From: Astropecten irregularis
Lineage: Eukaryota > Echinodermata > Asteroidea > Paxillosida > Astropectinidae
Direction of reading: 5' to 3'
Length of the DNA stretch: 64,000 nt
Assembly (NCBI GenBank): GCA_963971285.1
Contig: OZ020250.1
Coordinates: 8,416,499-8,480,498, forward strand
A model generated the notes under the pieces. The model searched no databases and was not told where the DNA came from. It was given only the letters and a program-made list of their open reading frames with translations. Within the stretch, counting starts at the first letter, position 1. The number at the start of each line of letters is the position of its first letter. Positions 54,931-64,000 of the stretch are shown in pieces. The translations under genes were made by a program, and so were the position numbers.

Positions 54931-55065
54931 AGGTGTTCGGGTTCAAGCCGAACACCTATTGTTATTGTTCGAGTTTTTTTTTTTTTTTTGGCTTTTCCGA
55001 TTTGAATCGGAAAAGGTATTGTTTTTGTTCTGTTTTTTTTGGCTTTTTCGCGGAAGCGAAAAGCC
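54931..55065 (+). repeat. Three stacked 5' terminal hairpins
   Basis: Hairpin A is AGGTGTTCGG, 7-base loop, CCGAACACCT (54931-54957). Hairpin B is CTTTTCCGAT, loop TTGA, ATCGGAAAAG (54992-55015). Hairpin C is GGCTTTTTCGC, loop GGAA, GCGAAAAGCC with one bulged T (55041-55065). Poly-T runs of 16 and 8 separate them. Confidence 0.88.
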
Positions 55066-55329
55066 TTTATTTTTGTTCTGTTTTTTTTTTTTCTTCTTCC
55101 TCTTCTTCTTGTCGCTTGAGTTACCATAGACTTTTTCTCTGCGGCACTTTGGCTACTTTTGAACTGCCGATTTTAACCAAACTTGGTGTGAAGGAAGTCC
55201 ATATAGGGTAGTTGTCTCCCGAAAATGTTCAACATCATGACGTCATCAGGTGTCATGTGACAAGTGATTTGAATTTAATAATCAAAATCTTCAAAAATCA
55301 ACAAAAAATCAACGGTTTGAGATATTAAC

Positions 55330-55745
55330 TTGATTCTTTCACCAAAAATGATTGTTAGGCAGGGTCTTTCTTTGCGACACATTGCTTGACCTCTGTGACC
55401 TCTACTTCCGGTCAAACAGGAAGTAGCTCCTCATTTAAAAGTGGTAAGAGCTAGGATCATGATTCTTTCACCAAATATCAATGTTAGGCAAGGTCTTCCT
55501 TTGTGACACATTGCTTGACCTCCGTGACCTCTACTTCCGGTCAAACCGGAAGTAGCTCCTCATTTAAAAGTGTTAAGAGCTAGGATCATGGTTCTTTCAC
55601 CAAAAGTAAATGTTATGCAAGGTCTTTCTTTGTGACACATTGGTTGACCCCTGTGACCTCTACTTCCGGTCAAACAGGAAGTAGCTCCTTGTTTAAAAGG
55701 GGTAAGAGCTAGGATCATAATTCTTTTACCAAAAGGCAATGTTAG
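55330..55745 (+). repeat. Tandem ~122-bp units, HINE family 1, array 1
   Basis: Three to four units with CTTTGTGACACATTGCTTGA, CCTCTGTGACCTCTACTTCC, GGTCAAACAGGAAGTAGCTC and AAAGTGGTAAGAGCTAGGAT. Differences between units are few. Confidence 0.85.
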
Positions 55746-55842
55746 GGAAGGTCGATCTTAGCGGCAAAATTCTTATTGAAAAGAAATTTATATCATATGC
55801 GGAAAAGCCTTATGTGCTGTTTTCAACAGCCATAAACTCTAG
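55743..55842 (+). repeat. HINE family 1 3' end, first of four in the stack
   Basis: Arm ATGCGGAAAAGCC, hairpin GCTGTT-ttc-AACAGC (55816-55830), CATAAACT and CTAG (55839-55842), followed immediately by T and the pyrimidine-rich head of the next body. Equivalent ends are at 57441-57444 (hairpin GCTGTT-tct-AACAGC), 58865-58868 (CTGT-tttc-ACAG) and 60743-60746 (GTGGT-tgtt-ACCAC). Confidence 0.82.
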
Positions 55843-56458
55843 TTTCTTCTTCTTCTTGTCGTTTGAGTTACCATAGACTTTTTCTATGTGGCACTTTGGC
55901 TACTTTTAAATTGCCGATTTTCATCAAACTTGGTCTGGAGGAAGTCCACATAGGGTAGTTGTCTCCCGAAACTTTTCATTGTCATGGCGTCATCAGGTGT
56001 CACGTGACAGTGTCTTAAAGGGGCAAACTTCAGACATCAATTATGAACGAACCCTAAGTCCGATTGAGTTGAAACTTGGTATGTATCTAAGTCGGGAAGT
56101 GTTATATCGAAAATTTGCAATGACGTCATGATGACGTCATTCACAGATTTTTTATGATTTATTGAAATTTTGGGTCATTAAAGTTCTTTTAACGATATCT
56201 AGTAAACGAAACAAGATATCTTTGAATTTCTTTTTGATAATTCTTCAGCATACACCATAGATGAACACTGCATAGACAAAAATTCTGTGACGTCATCATG
56301 ACGTCATAAAAAATGCGATTTTTATAACACATAGTAGGAACGGCCGATCGCCTCGAAAATTGGTAGGTGTGGGATTTGGCGGTTGGGGATCGTAATTATG
56401 AAGTTACGTCAAGACAGCGTGATCATTTGATTTTTTATGATTTTTTAAAATCTTTTTC

Positions 56459-56645
56459 ACGCTAGCCCATTGACTTGTACAGAGCTAGCTCTGTACGTTG
56501 CATGTGCAACAATTTACTTAGACCGCTTTCAATGCATGGCGCCCTCTTTGGACGCTAGCCCATTGACTTGTACAGAGCTAGCTCTGTACGTTGCATGTGC
56601 AACAATTCACTTAGACCGCTTTCAATGCATGGCGCCCTCTTTGGA
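56459..56645 (+). repeat. 93-bp tandem duplication with palindromes
   Basis: Two copies in tandem differ at one base (AATTTACTTAG / AATTCACTTAG). Each contains the perfect palindrome ACAGAGCTAGCTCTGT followed by ACGTTGCATGTGCAAC. A single diverged copy of the start is present at 58080. Confidence 0.85.
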
Positions 56646-56699
56646 TTAAAACAAGAAACTGCGGTGGTGTCAGTAAGTTATTTTAAAAATCAACAAAAA

Positions 56700-57300
56700 C
56701 GGTTTGAGATATTAAGTTGATTCTTTCACCAAACGTGATTATTATGCAGGGTGTTTCTGAGAGACACATTGCTTGACATCTATGACCTCTACTTCCGGTC
56801 AAACAGGAAGAAGCTCCTCATATAAAAGTGGTAAATCTCTTTTATGATTTTAATTCAATAATCAAAATCTTCAAAAATCAACACAAAATCAACGGTTTGA
56901 GATATTAAGTTGATTCTTTCACCAAAAGTGATTGTTAGGCAGGGTCTTTCTTTGTGACCCATTGCTTGACCTCTGTGACCTCTACTTCCGGTCAAACAGG
57001 GAGTAGCTCCTCATTTAAAAGTGGTAAGAGCTAGGTTCATGATTCTTTCACTAAATATCAATGTTAGGCAATGTCTTTCTTTGTGACACATTGCTTGACC
57101 TCTGTGACCTCTACTTCCGGTAAAACCGGAAGTAGCTCCTCATTTAAGAGTGGTAAGAGCCAGGATCATGATCCTTTCACCAAATGTCAATGTTAGGCAA
57201 AGTCTTTCTTTGTGACACATTGCTTGACCTCTGTGACCTCTTCTTCCGGTTAAACAGGAAGTAGTTTGCCATTTAAAAGTTGTAAGAGCTAGGATCATGA
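56700..57300 (+). repeat. Tandem ~122-bp units, HINE family 1, array 2
   Basis: Four to five units of the same family as 55330-55745, with an interrupted first unit near 56820 and an AT-rich insertion after 57300. Confidence 0.8.
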
Positions 57301-58359
57301 TTTTTTTTTTCATTTATTATGTACCATTGAGGGATCCCTTTCTTTAATATAATATTTAAAAGCATATTATATATCTATAAATCAATTTAAAATACCATAT
57401 GCGGAAAAGCCTTATGCGCTGTTTCTAACAGCCATAAACTCTAGTTTTTTCTTCTTCTTCTTCTTCTTCTCCTCAATTTGCATTGACTTTGTACACAAAT
57501 TTTGTCCGCGGCACTTGGGTCATTTTTAAACAGCTGATTATAACCGAACTTGGTCTGATGGAAGTCCATATAGGGTAGTTGTCTCCCGAAACTTTTCGTC
57601 ATCATGACGTCATCAGGTGTCACGTGACAGTGTCTTAAAGGGGCAAACTTCAGACATCAATTATGAACGAACCCTAAGTCCGATTGAGTTGAAACTTGGT
57701 AGGTATCTAAGTCGGGAAGTGTTATATCGAAAAATTGTAATGACGTCATCATGACGTCATTCCCTGATTTTTTATGATTTATTGAAATTTTGGGTCATTA
57801 AAGTTCTTTTAACGATATCTAGTAAACGAAACAAGATATCTTTGAATTTCTTTTTGATAATTCTTCAGCATGCACCATAAATGAACACTGCATAGACAAA
57901 AAATCGGTGACGTCATCATGACGTCATAAAAAATGCGATTTTTGTAACGCATAGCAGGAACGGCCAATCACCTTGAAAATTGGTAGGTTGGTAAAATGGA
58001 GGTTCGGGATCGTAATTATGAAGTTACGTCAAGACAGCGTCATTTGTTTATTTTTTATGATTTTTTAAAATATTTTTCACGCTAGCCAATTGATTTGTAC
58101 GTGAAAATATTGGTCATTAAATGCAAGGCGCGGTTGATTTGGTTGATTGCCTGTGTTATATATGCCGCATTTCTTTTCATTTCTTTATCATAGTTGCCAG
58201 CGTAAATACTGTTTTGACAAGACAACTACGCATGCGTAACAATCTACCTTTGAAGTAATGCATGAATCGAGCACACGGTTTTGAATGGCGCCCTCTTTTG
58301 ATTTAAACAAGAAACTGCGGTGGTGTCAGTATGTTATTTAAACATCAACAAAAAATCAA

Positions 58360-58725
58360 CGGTTTGAGATATTAAGTTGTTTCTTTCACCAAACGTGATT
58401 GTTAGGCAGGGTCTTTCTTTGTGACACATTGCTTGACCTCTGTGACCTCTACTTCCGGTCAAACAGGAAGTAGCTCCTCATTTAAAAGTGATAAGAGCTA
58501 TGATCATGATTCTTTCACCAATAGACAATGTTAGGGAAGGTCTTTCATTTGTGACACATTGCTTGACCTCTGTGACCTTTACTTCCGGTCAAACAGGAAG
58601 TAGCTCATCATTTAAAAGTGGTAAGAGCTGTGATCATGATTCTTTCACCAATAGACAATGTTAGGCAAGGTCTTTCATTTGTGACACATTGCTTGAAGTA
58701 GAAGTAGAGGTCACAGAGGTCAAGC
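58360..58725 (+). repeat. Tandem ~122-bp units, HINE family 1, array 3
   Basis: Three units. The last ends in a short inverted piece (ACATTGCTTGA, then complement to TCAAGCAATGT near 58686-58730), so it can form a local hairpin. Confidence 0.8.
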
Positions 58726-58868
58726 AATGTTTCATAAAGAACATTGAAATAATTGATACTTTTAAACCACATGTCTTAAACTGACAAAATAAGTTATACA
58801 ATTTGAGAAATGTTCTATATCATATGCGGAAAAGCCATGTGTTCTGTTTTCACAGACACAATTTCTAG

Positions 58869-60742
58869 TTTTTTTTTATTTGTCTTCTTCCCAAACTTGT
58901 CAGCAGGACTTCTATATGACAGTTACAACATTTTGACATGAAACTTGGTGGGAACTTTGGTCATGATGTCAAGTTGTACCTAGAACATTGACGTCATGAT
59001 GACGTCATCGGGTATCAAGTTACGAGCGTTTTTAGGAAAAACTTTGGTGCTCCATAACTTAAGAACAGCATGACCTACGATTTTGATATTGACATATGTT
59101 ACTCAACACGTAAATTTGAACAATTAATATATTCAGTCTTGTGTACAAATGACCTTCACTTCCGGTGTTACCGGAAGTTGAAGTTTGACTTAAAATAACT
59201 CGAAAACGGAAGGATTTGGGCAAATAAAGTATATCTGGCTAAAAGATAGAGAAGGTCTTGGGCTTTCAGAAAATATAAACGATGACGTCATGCGAGCTAT
59301 ATAGCGCCCTCTACGGTTGGTTAAAGATATACAGTGATTACGTAATCCAAAAGTAAACAATGGATTTCTGCCATATTCTGTAGGTGTGAAGCACAAATGC
59401 ACTTTGACATGTATGTGAAGTTTAAAATTTGTGACGTCATTCAACCGGAAGTTATGCTATTTTAAAGGGAAAATGACTTAATTATTCAAATACTGTTTAC
59501 TCAGTAATTACATGACGTACATCAGTGAAAACTGCAAAGTATTTACATTGCATGCATTCAATGACGTCTGTAAATGTTCAGTTACTTGTGATGAATTAAT
59601 TGGAAGTTATTGTCCAGACAATGTTATATATATTTAAAGGTGATGCCATGTATATACCTCCATGGTATATAACTTCTTATCAGATCTTTGAATCAATTTG
59701 TTTACTCAACCATTTAAGGTATCATTAACTAATTGCCTGCTTCAGTGTTGATGTGATTACAAGAGACTCTGATTAGTACCAGATGGCAGTCACTGCAAGG
59801 TGATTGGAATGTGCTTCATTTATGTTGTCTCAGTGGAAACACATGATAGCCTCCACACAGGAGTTTGATACACCTCATACACTTTTAAACAGTCAATAAA
59901 CCATACAAAGGCCCAGACAAAGTTCCCACATCGTAGATGTGAAGTGAACATTTACGGCATCTCTTGATTTTATATGAATTTTTAAATATTTCTCACATTA
60001 GCCTGTTAACTTTGTACACATACGTGTACATGTGTTACGTGAAAATATGGTATTTTACAAAAAAATATGTTGATCGATTGACTCTTTTTCCCATACACTA
60101 TATATACGCACATAATTCACTGTGTAGAACATACATGTACATGTACATGTACATGTAATTTTAAATATGATGTACATGTACATGTAATGTCCAATTGCGT
60201 GACTCAAAACTTTGTTTAGTTGTTTACATCTTGCCATAGATATTTGTACATAAAACTTTTTATATATCATTAAATACCAGCACCAAATCTTAATCGAAAT
60301 GCTATCGATGTAGGTTGCGGAGTATTGAACATCATTTTTTCAAATGACAGTGTGTTCCATAAACACTGCAACTAAATGTATGGGCTAAAATTACGGGGTT
60401 TTTTTACGTTGAGATATGGTCACTTTTAGACCATATGTCTTAATCAAACAAAATAAATCTGCAACATATTTACATCATATTTAAAATTATTGTCGATACA
60501 ATATTATATATATTTAAAGGTGACGCCATTTCCTATAATCAATCAGTCAATGTACAGTACAAATAAGCAATCAACGTGGTCAAAGTATTTGTACAGTCAC
60601 GCAGTTTATGTGTACATATGTTTCAATATGCCATCATATGAGGGATGATTGATCACATATATTCCAACATACGTTCATATAACAGTTCCACTACGAAATG
60701 AGACCCCCGAACACCTAGTGGTTGTTACCACAAACACAATGT
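58869..60742 (+). other. Body of the outermost HINE element, diverged
   Basis: Starts with the T-rich, CTTCTTCCC head typical of family bodies, then TGACGTCATGATGACGTCATC, GACCTTCACTTCCGG and related blocks. 59500-60700 is AT-rich with a TACATG microsatellite (60130-60185). No gene is seen. The 3' end at 60743-60746 belongs to hairpin A's family. Confidence 0.5.
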
Positions 60743-60879
60743 CTAGTTTCTTTTGTTGTTGTTTTGAATGCTGTAGTAATTTTGTTGTGTCATGCGCCTC
60801 CGGGCCGGGTCTTCCTGGTTGTCCGGTTGCGGATGCCGGCGCCCTGTTAAGGGACAAACAAGGTCCTCGAGGGGGGCGG

Positions 60880-61145
60880 TGTGGCGTCCGTGCCGGTCGG
60901 CCGCCAGAGGGCACCAGCGCGGTTCCACGGTGGAGCCGCGCAGTGGAGCCCCTGGTGGCCGGCCGGGGAGGCCCGTTCTTCCGGGCGGCGCATGCGCAGT
61001 GGTATTGTCGTGGCCTCGTTGCTGAAGTGTTTGTGGTGTATGTTTTTGTGGAAATAAACAGCCTGAAGCAGCAGAAACGAGTAAACCTGTGTTGAGAGTC
61101 CTTTCTTGGAGTGCGTGTGAGGAACCCCAAGTGTTCGACGCTACA
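60880..61145 (+). repeat. Gypsy 3' LTR, 266 bp
   Basis: Identical to the 5' LTR except for two visible substitutions (CTTTCTTGG for CTTTCGTGG, ACCCCAAG for ACCTCAAG). Preceded by polypurine GAGGGGGGCGG and followed by GTAT. Confidence 0.93.
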
Positions 61146-61445
61146 GTATTATTCTTGAACATGCCGGTCCACATGCCATGGTTTTGCAAATTGTTTATTT
61201 TGAAAATAAAATAAACAAATTATTACACAAATTAATAGGTGCTTTGTGATACTTACGCATTGTGTTGGAGTAGAGTTAAAGTTAAGAAAAGTTGATCTAC
61301 AACATAAGAAGACTAGACTTCTTATGTTGTTTTATGCAACAGAAGATAAGAAGAATCTCAAGTTTATTTAAGATAAGAAGAGTGTTGGGAGTTACGCAAG
61401 GTTGAATTCAACTTAAGTACTTCTTCAAGTTTTATGCAACAGGGT

Positions 61446-62715
61446 GTGATTGCGCACTCCAAAATGGCTCCATACATGTCGTCACACGATGATGAGATAA
61501 GCTGACATCGATATCGGCAAATCCGTTTCTGGCAAGTTGATAATAATTAAAATATGCCTATCCTTTGCACAACTGTCTGAAAAGATGGATTCAATGCGAA
61601 GGTCAGTAACTTGTCCTTAGTGGGAGTGACACCGAACCTGATGAATCAGATACAGTTCCAGTCAAACATTGCGATGTGTAGACCGAGAACAGCATTGGTA
61701 CACCAGACGCATCAAAGAGGCCATTCACACCAGCCTCCACCAGAACAACATCAACCGGGACAGTGGGATTGACATCTCCGGATTCTGGCTTCCCACCATC
61801 CGGCAATATGACTGCTGCTAAGCGCACTCTATGAGTCACGCCGGTATGGTGAGCACAAGGGACGTGGACCAGCAGGATATAATGGGAGCCATAGCATCCA
61901 ATATCAGTTGTCTGATGAAGGCAAGCAGTTACATCAGCCGAAATTTTGCAAAATTAGCAACACAATATTGCGTGACATCGATCACCTTCTACCTTAATAC
62001 CTGTTCCTGATAACTTTGAGATTGTCGTCTTTTTGTTGTTACTGAGTTTCAAACTGTATACATGTACTTACAATACAGACTCAGCCTGGTACGTGCTCAC
62101 TTCCTCAGTCATTTAAAATTTCCTTCTTTTTTTTTGATAGTATAAATTCACCAGTCTTTATTCGAGTTTCATTTTTGTCAGTTAAATTAGTTTGAAATTT
62201 ATCGGGTACATTTCAAGAGTCATTTTGGAATTCTCAGATTTCATGCATATGTAATATTGCATTCGTGTTCCAGTCATCAAATGTTTGCAATGGGAAAGTG
62301 AGTTCATGTGTATTATGTACATAAAGCTACACTTAACATGTGCAATTTAAAATGTGTCCACGATGTATATAGGCCTACTGGTGAATTAAATAATTTTATT
62401 CAACTATCATTGAACATTATTTAATAGTCATTTAAACAACTGAATCAGTAGAATTCGATGCATAATTCATTGATGGGATCTAAATACATGTACTGTACAT
62501 GTGGATTGTAGAACCATTACATAGTATGCTTTAGCTTATATGAATGGTTTCAATTAAGTACTTACACACTCTCATAAATTGTCCAAATTAAAACGGATGA
62601 ATTGATCATTTCAATTGCGGATGAATGCACTTCCATCTAGATTGATTAGATTTAGGTACTTAAATTGACGTTGTAAGAATGGACGAAAATGATGCTCCAA
62701 AAATGTCCAGTAGTA
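61446..62715. other. Spacer with an unidentified minus-strand ORF
   Basis: A minus-strand frame from about 61950 to 61603 (roughly 115 codons) reads like protein (VRLAAVILPDGG, VDVVLVEAGVNGLFDASG) but has no ATG, no clear splice acceptor and no family I recognise. The rest is AT-rich with no repeat shared elsewhere in the window. Confidence 0.3.
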
Positions 62716-62897
62716 TCAGGAGAACATCCCAAACTGGCTGTTATATTGTTCAGACAGCAAATCAGACTGTGTACAATGAATATGGTGATAGATCATAAAG
62801 AGAACACTACACAACCAACCTGGAGTACATAAGTAACAGATTTGTGGTTGACATAATAGAGCAGTATATTTTTGTATATTATTGTATAGGCACTTAC

Positions 62898-62994
62898 CGT
62901 TAACGAAGTTTCCAGACAAACGGTAAATGGCGACAAACTCCACCAAGGCCAGTATGACCACGCTGAAGAAAATGAAATTATGTCGCAGGGCCAT
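62898..62994 (-). CDS. Signal-anchor first exon, possibly of the sulfotransferase gene
   Basis: ATG at 62994 in good context (A at -3, G at +4) opens 32 codons: a short basic start (MALRHN), then a hydrophobic run (FIFFSVVILALVEFVAIY, residues 7-24) and a polar tail. A consensus donor (ACG then GTAAGT, 62897) follows in phase 1. This is what the first exon of a type II Golgi enzyme looks like. It is on the same strand as the sulfotransferase terminal exon 42 kb away. Phase 1 does not fit that exon's phase 0 directly, so at least one exon between them would be needed, and I did not find it. It may belong to another gene. Confidence 0.45.
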
Positions 62995-63212
62995 TATTAG
63001 AGTGCTTTAGATTGGTGGCTAAGCAGATAGACCCAGCTCCTTCGCGGCGTCGACCACAAAAGCGAGTGAAGTTCAAAACCGTAAGGAAAAAATGTGATCA
63101 AAGTCACGCGATGTCGTTTTGCTGGTAGCGACGTTTCAGCATGCTAGCTTTCATCAGGCAACTGAATTAGAACTGGATGCTGCAGTGTCTGTTATCACCC
63201 ATCCCAGTGGTG
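62995..63212 (-). other. Upstream region of the signal-anchor exon
   Basis: Would hold the 5' UTR or promoter. No TATA box is evident. It contains a hammerhead-like motif on the minus strand (63133-63157). Confidence 0.3.
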
Positions 63213-63361
63213 CAGGGCCGACTTCATAACACTAACGACGCGTCGCAGAGTTAAGACTCATCCTTACACTATGGATTCATCGCATCTATCCGACGCGTCG
63301 CAACCACGACGCGTCGCAAATCGAGTTGCGACGCGTTGCAGAGCTTCATGAAATCGGCCCC
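63213..63361. mobile_element. Short MITE with four GACGCGTC-type palindromes
   Basis: The ends CAGGGCCGACTTCATAA and TTCATGAAATCGGCCCCG are imperfect inverted repeats. Inside are three CGACGCGTCGC palindromes and one GCGACGCGTTGC in about 110 bp. No target duplication was seen. Confidence 0.55.
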
Positions 63362-63445
63362 GGGATTCGCTTTCACAAAGCCGTGATCAGCGAACTGTGC
63401 ACGTCGTACGGTAAGCTCACGTGAGAAACATGATAGCTCCTTGTT

Positions 63446-64000
63446 GGCTTTTTCGCGGAAACGAAAAGCATTTTTTCTGGTTTTTTTTTTTTTTTTTTTT
63501 TTTTGCTTTTTCGCGCAAGCGAAAAGCCTTTATTTCTGTTCTGTTTTTGTTTTCCTTCCTCTTCTTCCTCTTCCTCTTCTTGTCACCAAAATCCCCATAG
63601 AAAAAGCACAGGGGCATTCTAGACCTCACTTTGGTCACTTTTAAACAGCCGATTTTAACCAAACTTGGTCTGAAGGAAGTCCATAATAGGGTAGTTGTCT
63701 CCCGAAACTTTTCGACATCATGACGTCATGACTTGATTTTATATGAATTTTTTAATATTTCTCACACTAGCCCGTTAACTTTGTACACAGATTACGTGAC
63801 AATAATGGTCATGTACAAAACATTCATTTCGTGATTTTATGTTCTCGATATAATTTTGTATAAATATTCTATTCCGCAGGCCTATTTATATGCAAAATAC
63901 AGTCACCATCGGTCCCCCATCGGCCCGACCTCGGCTGGACGACCATTGTTAGTACACACGGTGGTCCGTTTTACACGGCCGTTTCATAGTGGCACCACCA
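63446..64000 (+). mobile_element. HINE family 1, two stacked 5' ends, runs off the window
   Basis: Hairpin GGCTTTTTCGC, loop GGAA, ACGAAAAGC (63446-63469), then a ~24-base T-run. A second hairpin GCTTTTTCGC, loop GCAA, GCGAAAAGC (63505-63527) follows, then CTTTATTTCTGTTCTG and a pyrimidine tract. The body (CCGATTTTAACCAAACTTGG, AAGTCCATAATAGGGTAG) matches the 55 kb stack. The 3' end is outside the window. Confidence 0.75.

Larger units (their letters stand above)
54931..60746 (+). mobile_element. Stack of nested HINE-like (Helentron-derived) elements
   Basis: The left side has three different 5' hairpins in a row (54931, 54992, 55041), each followed by a TATTGTT or TTTATTTTTGTTC motif and a T-run. 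The right side has four 3' ends in order at 55842, 57444, 58868 and 60746, each with an arm, a hairpin and CTAG followed by T. The outermost pair matches by sequence: AGGTGTTCGG at 54931-54940 and CCGAACACCT at 60707-60716. The three inner 3' ends carry GCGGAAAAGCC, complementary to the inner 5' hairpins (GGCTTTTCCG). There is no coding content. The whole stack interrupts the Gypsy element between its last ORF and the polypurine tract. Confidence 0.75.
49400..61145 (+). mobile_element. Young Ty3/Gypsy element lacking PR-RT-RH, expanded by HINE insertions
   Basis: Two 266-bp LTRs differ at two visible positions and are flanked by GTAT on both sides. Between them are a gag region, an integrase frame, a downstream C2HC-finger ORF, then a 5.8 kb HINE stack and a polypurine tract GAGGGGGGCGG directly before the 3' LTR. 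Reverse transcriptase, RNase H and protease are missing, so it must have moved using enzymes from a relative. The coding part is much richer in G+C than the flanks. Confidence 0.9.
48921..61444. mobile_element. DNA element split by the Gypsy insertion
   Basis: CCCTGTTGCATAAA (48921) and TTTATGCAACAGGG (61444) are inverted ends. Both are followed inward by TACTTAAGTTGAATTC-type sequence and ATAAGAAG runs. Without the 11.7 kb Gypsy element the host would be about 780 bp. Target duplication is not clear. Confidence 0.6.

Overview
This window is a stretch of eukaryotic genomic DNA, most plausibly from a marine invertebrate on or near the deuterostome line (echinoderm, hemichordate or cephalochordate). 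The inference rests on the mix of elements: K02A2.6-like Ty3/Gypsy, BEL/Pao, a THAP9-like P transposon, CR1/L2-like LINE remnants, a tRNA-derived SINE with a GTTCTCCGG tail, and a spliced Golgi carbohydrate sulfotransferase gene. There is no bacterial operon structure, CRISPR array or rRNA. Almost all of the 64 kb is transposable-element DNA of many ages, often nested. Only a few short exons look like host genes.

Layout. 1-1.55 kb: 5' part of a minus-strand Gypsy element (LTR, gag, start of protease) running off the left edge. 2-4.8 kb: foldback repeats and a 1.1 kb DNA transposon with an 8-bp target duplication. 5.07-5.93 kb: two minus-strand exons that together look like a SAM domain. 6.5-9.1 kb: a long inverted repeat containing a hAT-type MITE, then a palindromic minisatellite. 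9.1-13 kb: a Gypsy integrase remnant, SINE/LINE tails and the first Helentron/HINE-like elements. 13.9-18.6 kb: a nearly complete but broken Gypsy element (minus). 18.6-22.1 kb: duplicated LINE fragments around the terminal exon of a CHST11/14-type carbohydrate sulfotransferase (19885-20859, minus). 22.1-22.7 kb: a composite repeat carrying a second hAT-type MITE. 22.8-31.5 kb: a degraded BEL/Pao element whose 3' LTR holds a LINE, which in turn holds a HINE. 32-34.4 kb: repeat copies and a tRNA-like sequence inside an inverted repeat. 35.0-41.5 kb: an apparently intact P-like transposon with a three-exon, 908-codon THAP transposase, 37-bp perfect TIRs and an 8-bp TSD. 41.6-48.1 kb: nested MITEs, including a 1.9 kb hAT-type element. 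48.9-61.4 kb: a DNA element split by an 11.7 kb Gypsy insertion, itself split by a 5.8 kb stack of HINE elements. 62.90-62.99 kb: a signal-anchor exon (minus). 63.4-64 kb: another stacked HINE running off the right edge.

How the parts relate. The window is mainly a record of repeated insertion. The clearest undescribed pattern is a set of Helentron/HINE-like families. Each has a 5' terminal arm doubled into a hairpin, a conserved TATTGTT-TTGTTC motif after it, a T-run, an interior of tandem ~125-140 bp units, and a 3' end made of the complementary arm, an unrelated hairpin and CTAG followed by T. New copies land in the T-run beside the 5' hairpin of older copies, so 5' hairpins stack on the left and 3' ends on the right. 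The sulfotransferase terminal exon and the distant signal-anchor exon lie on the same strand and could belong to one gene whose intron has filled with these elements, but no joining exon was found.

Limits. All reading was by eye from one window. Family assignments rest on motifs, and boundaries with a stated target duplication are the most secure.
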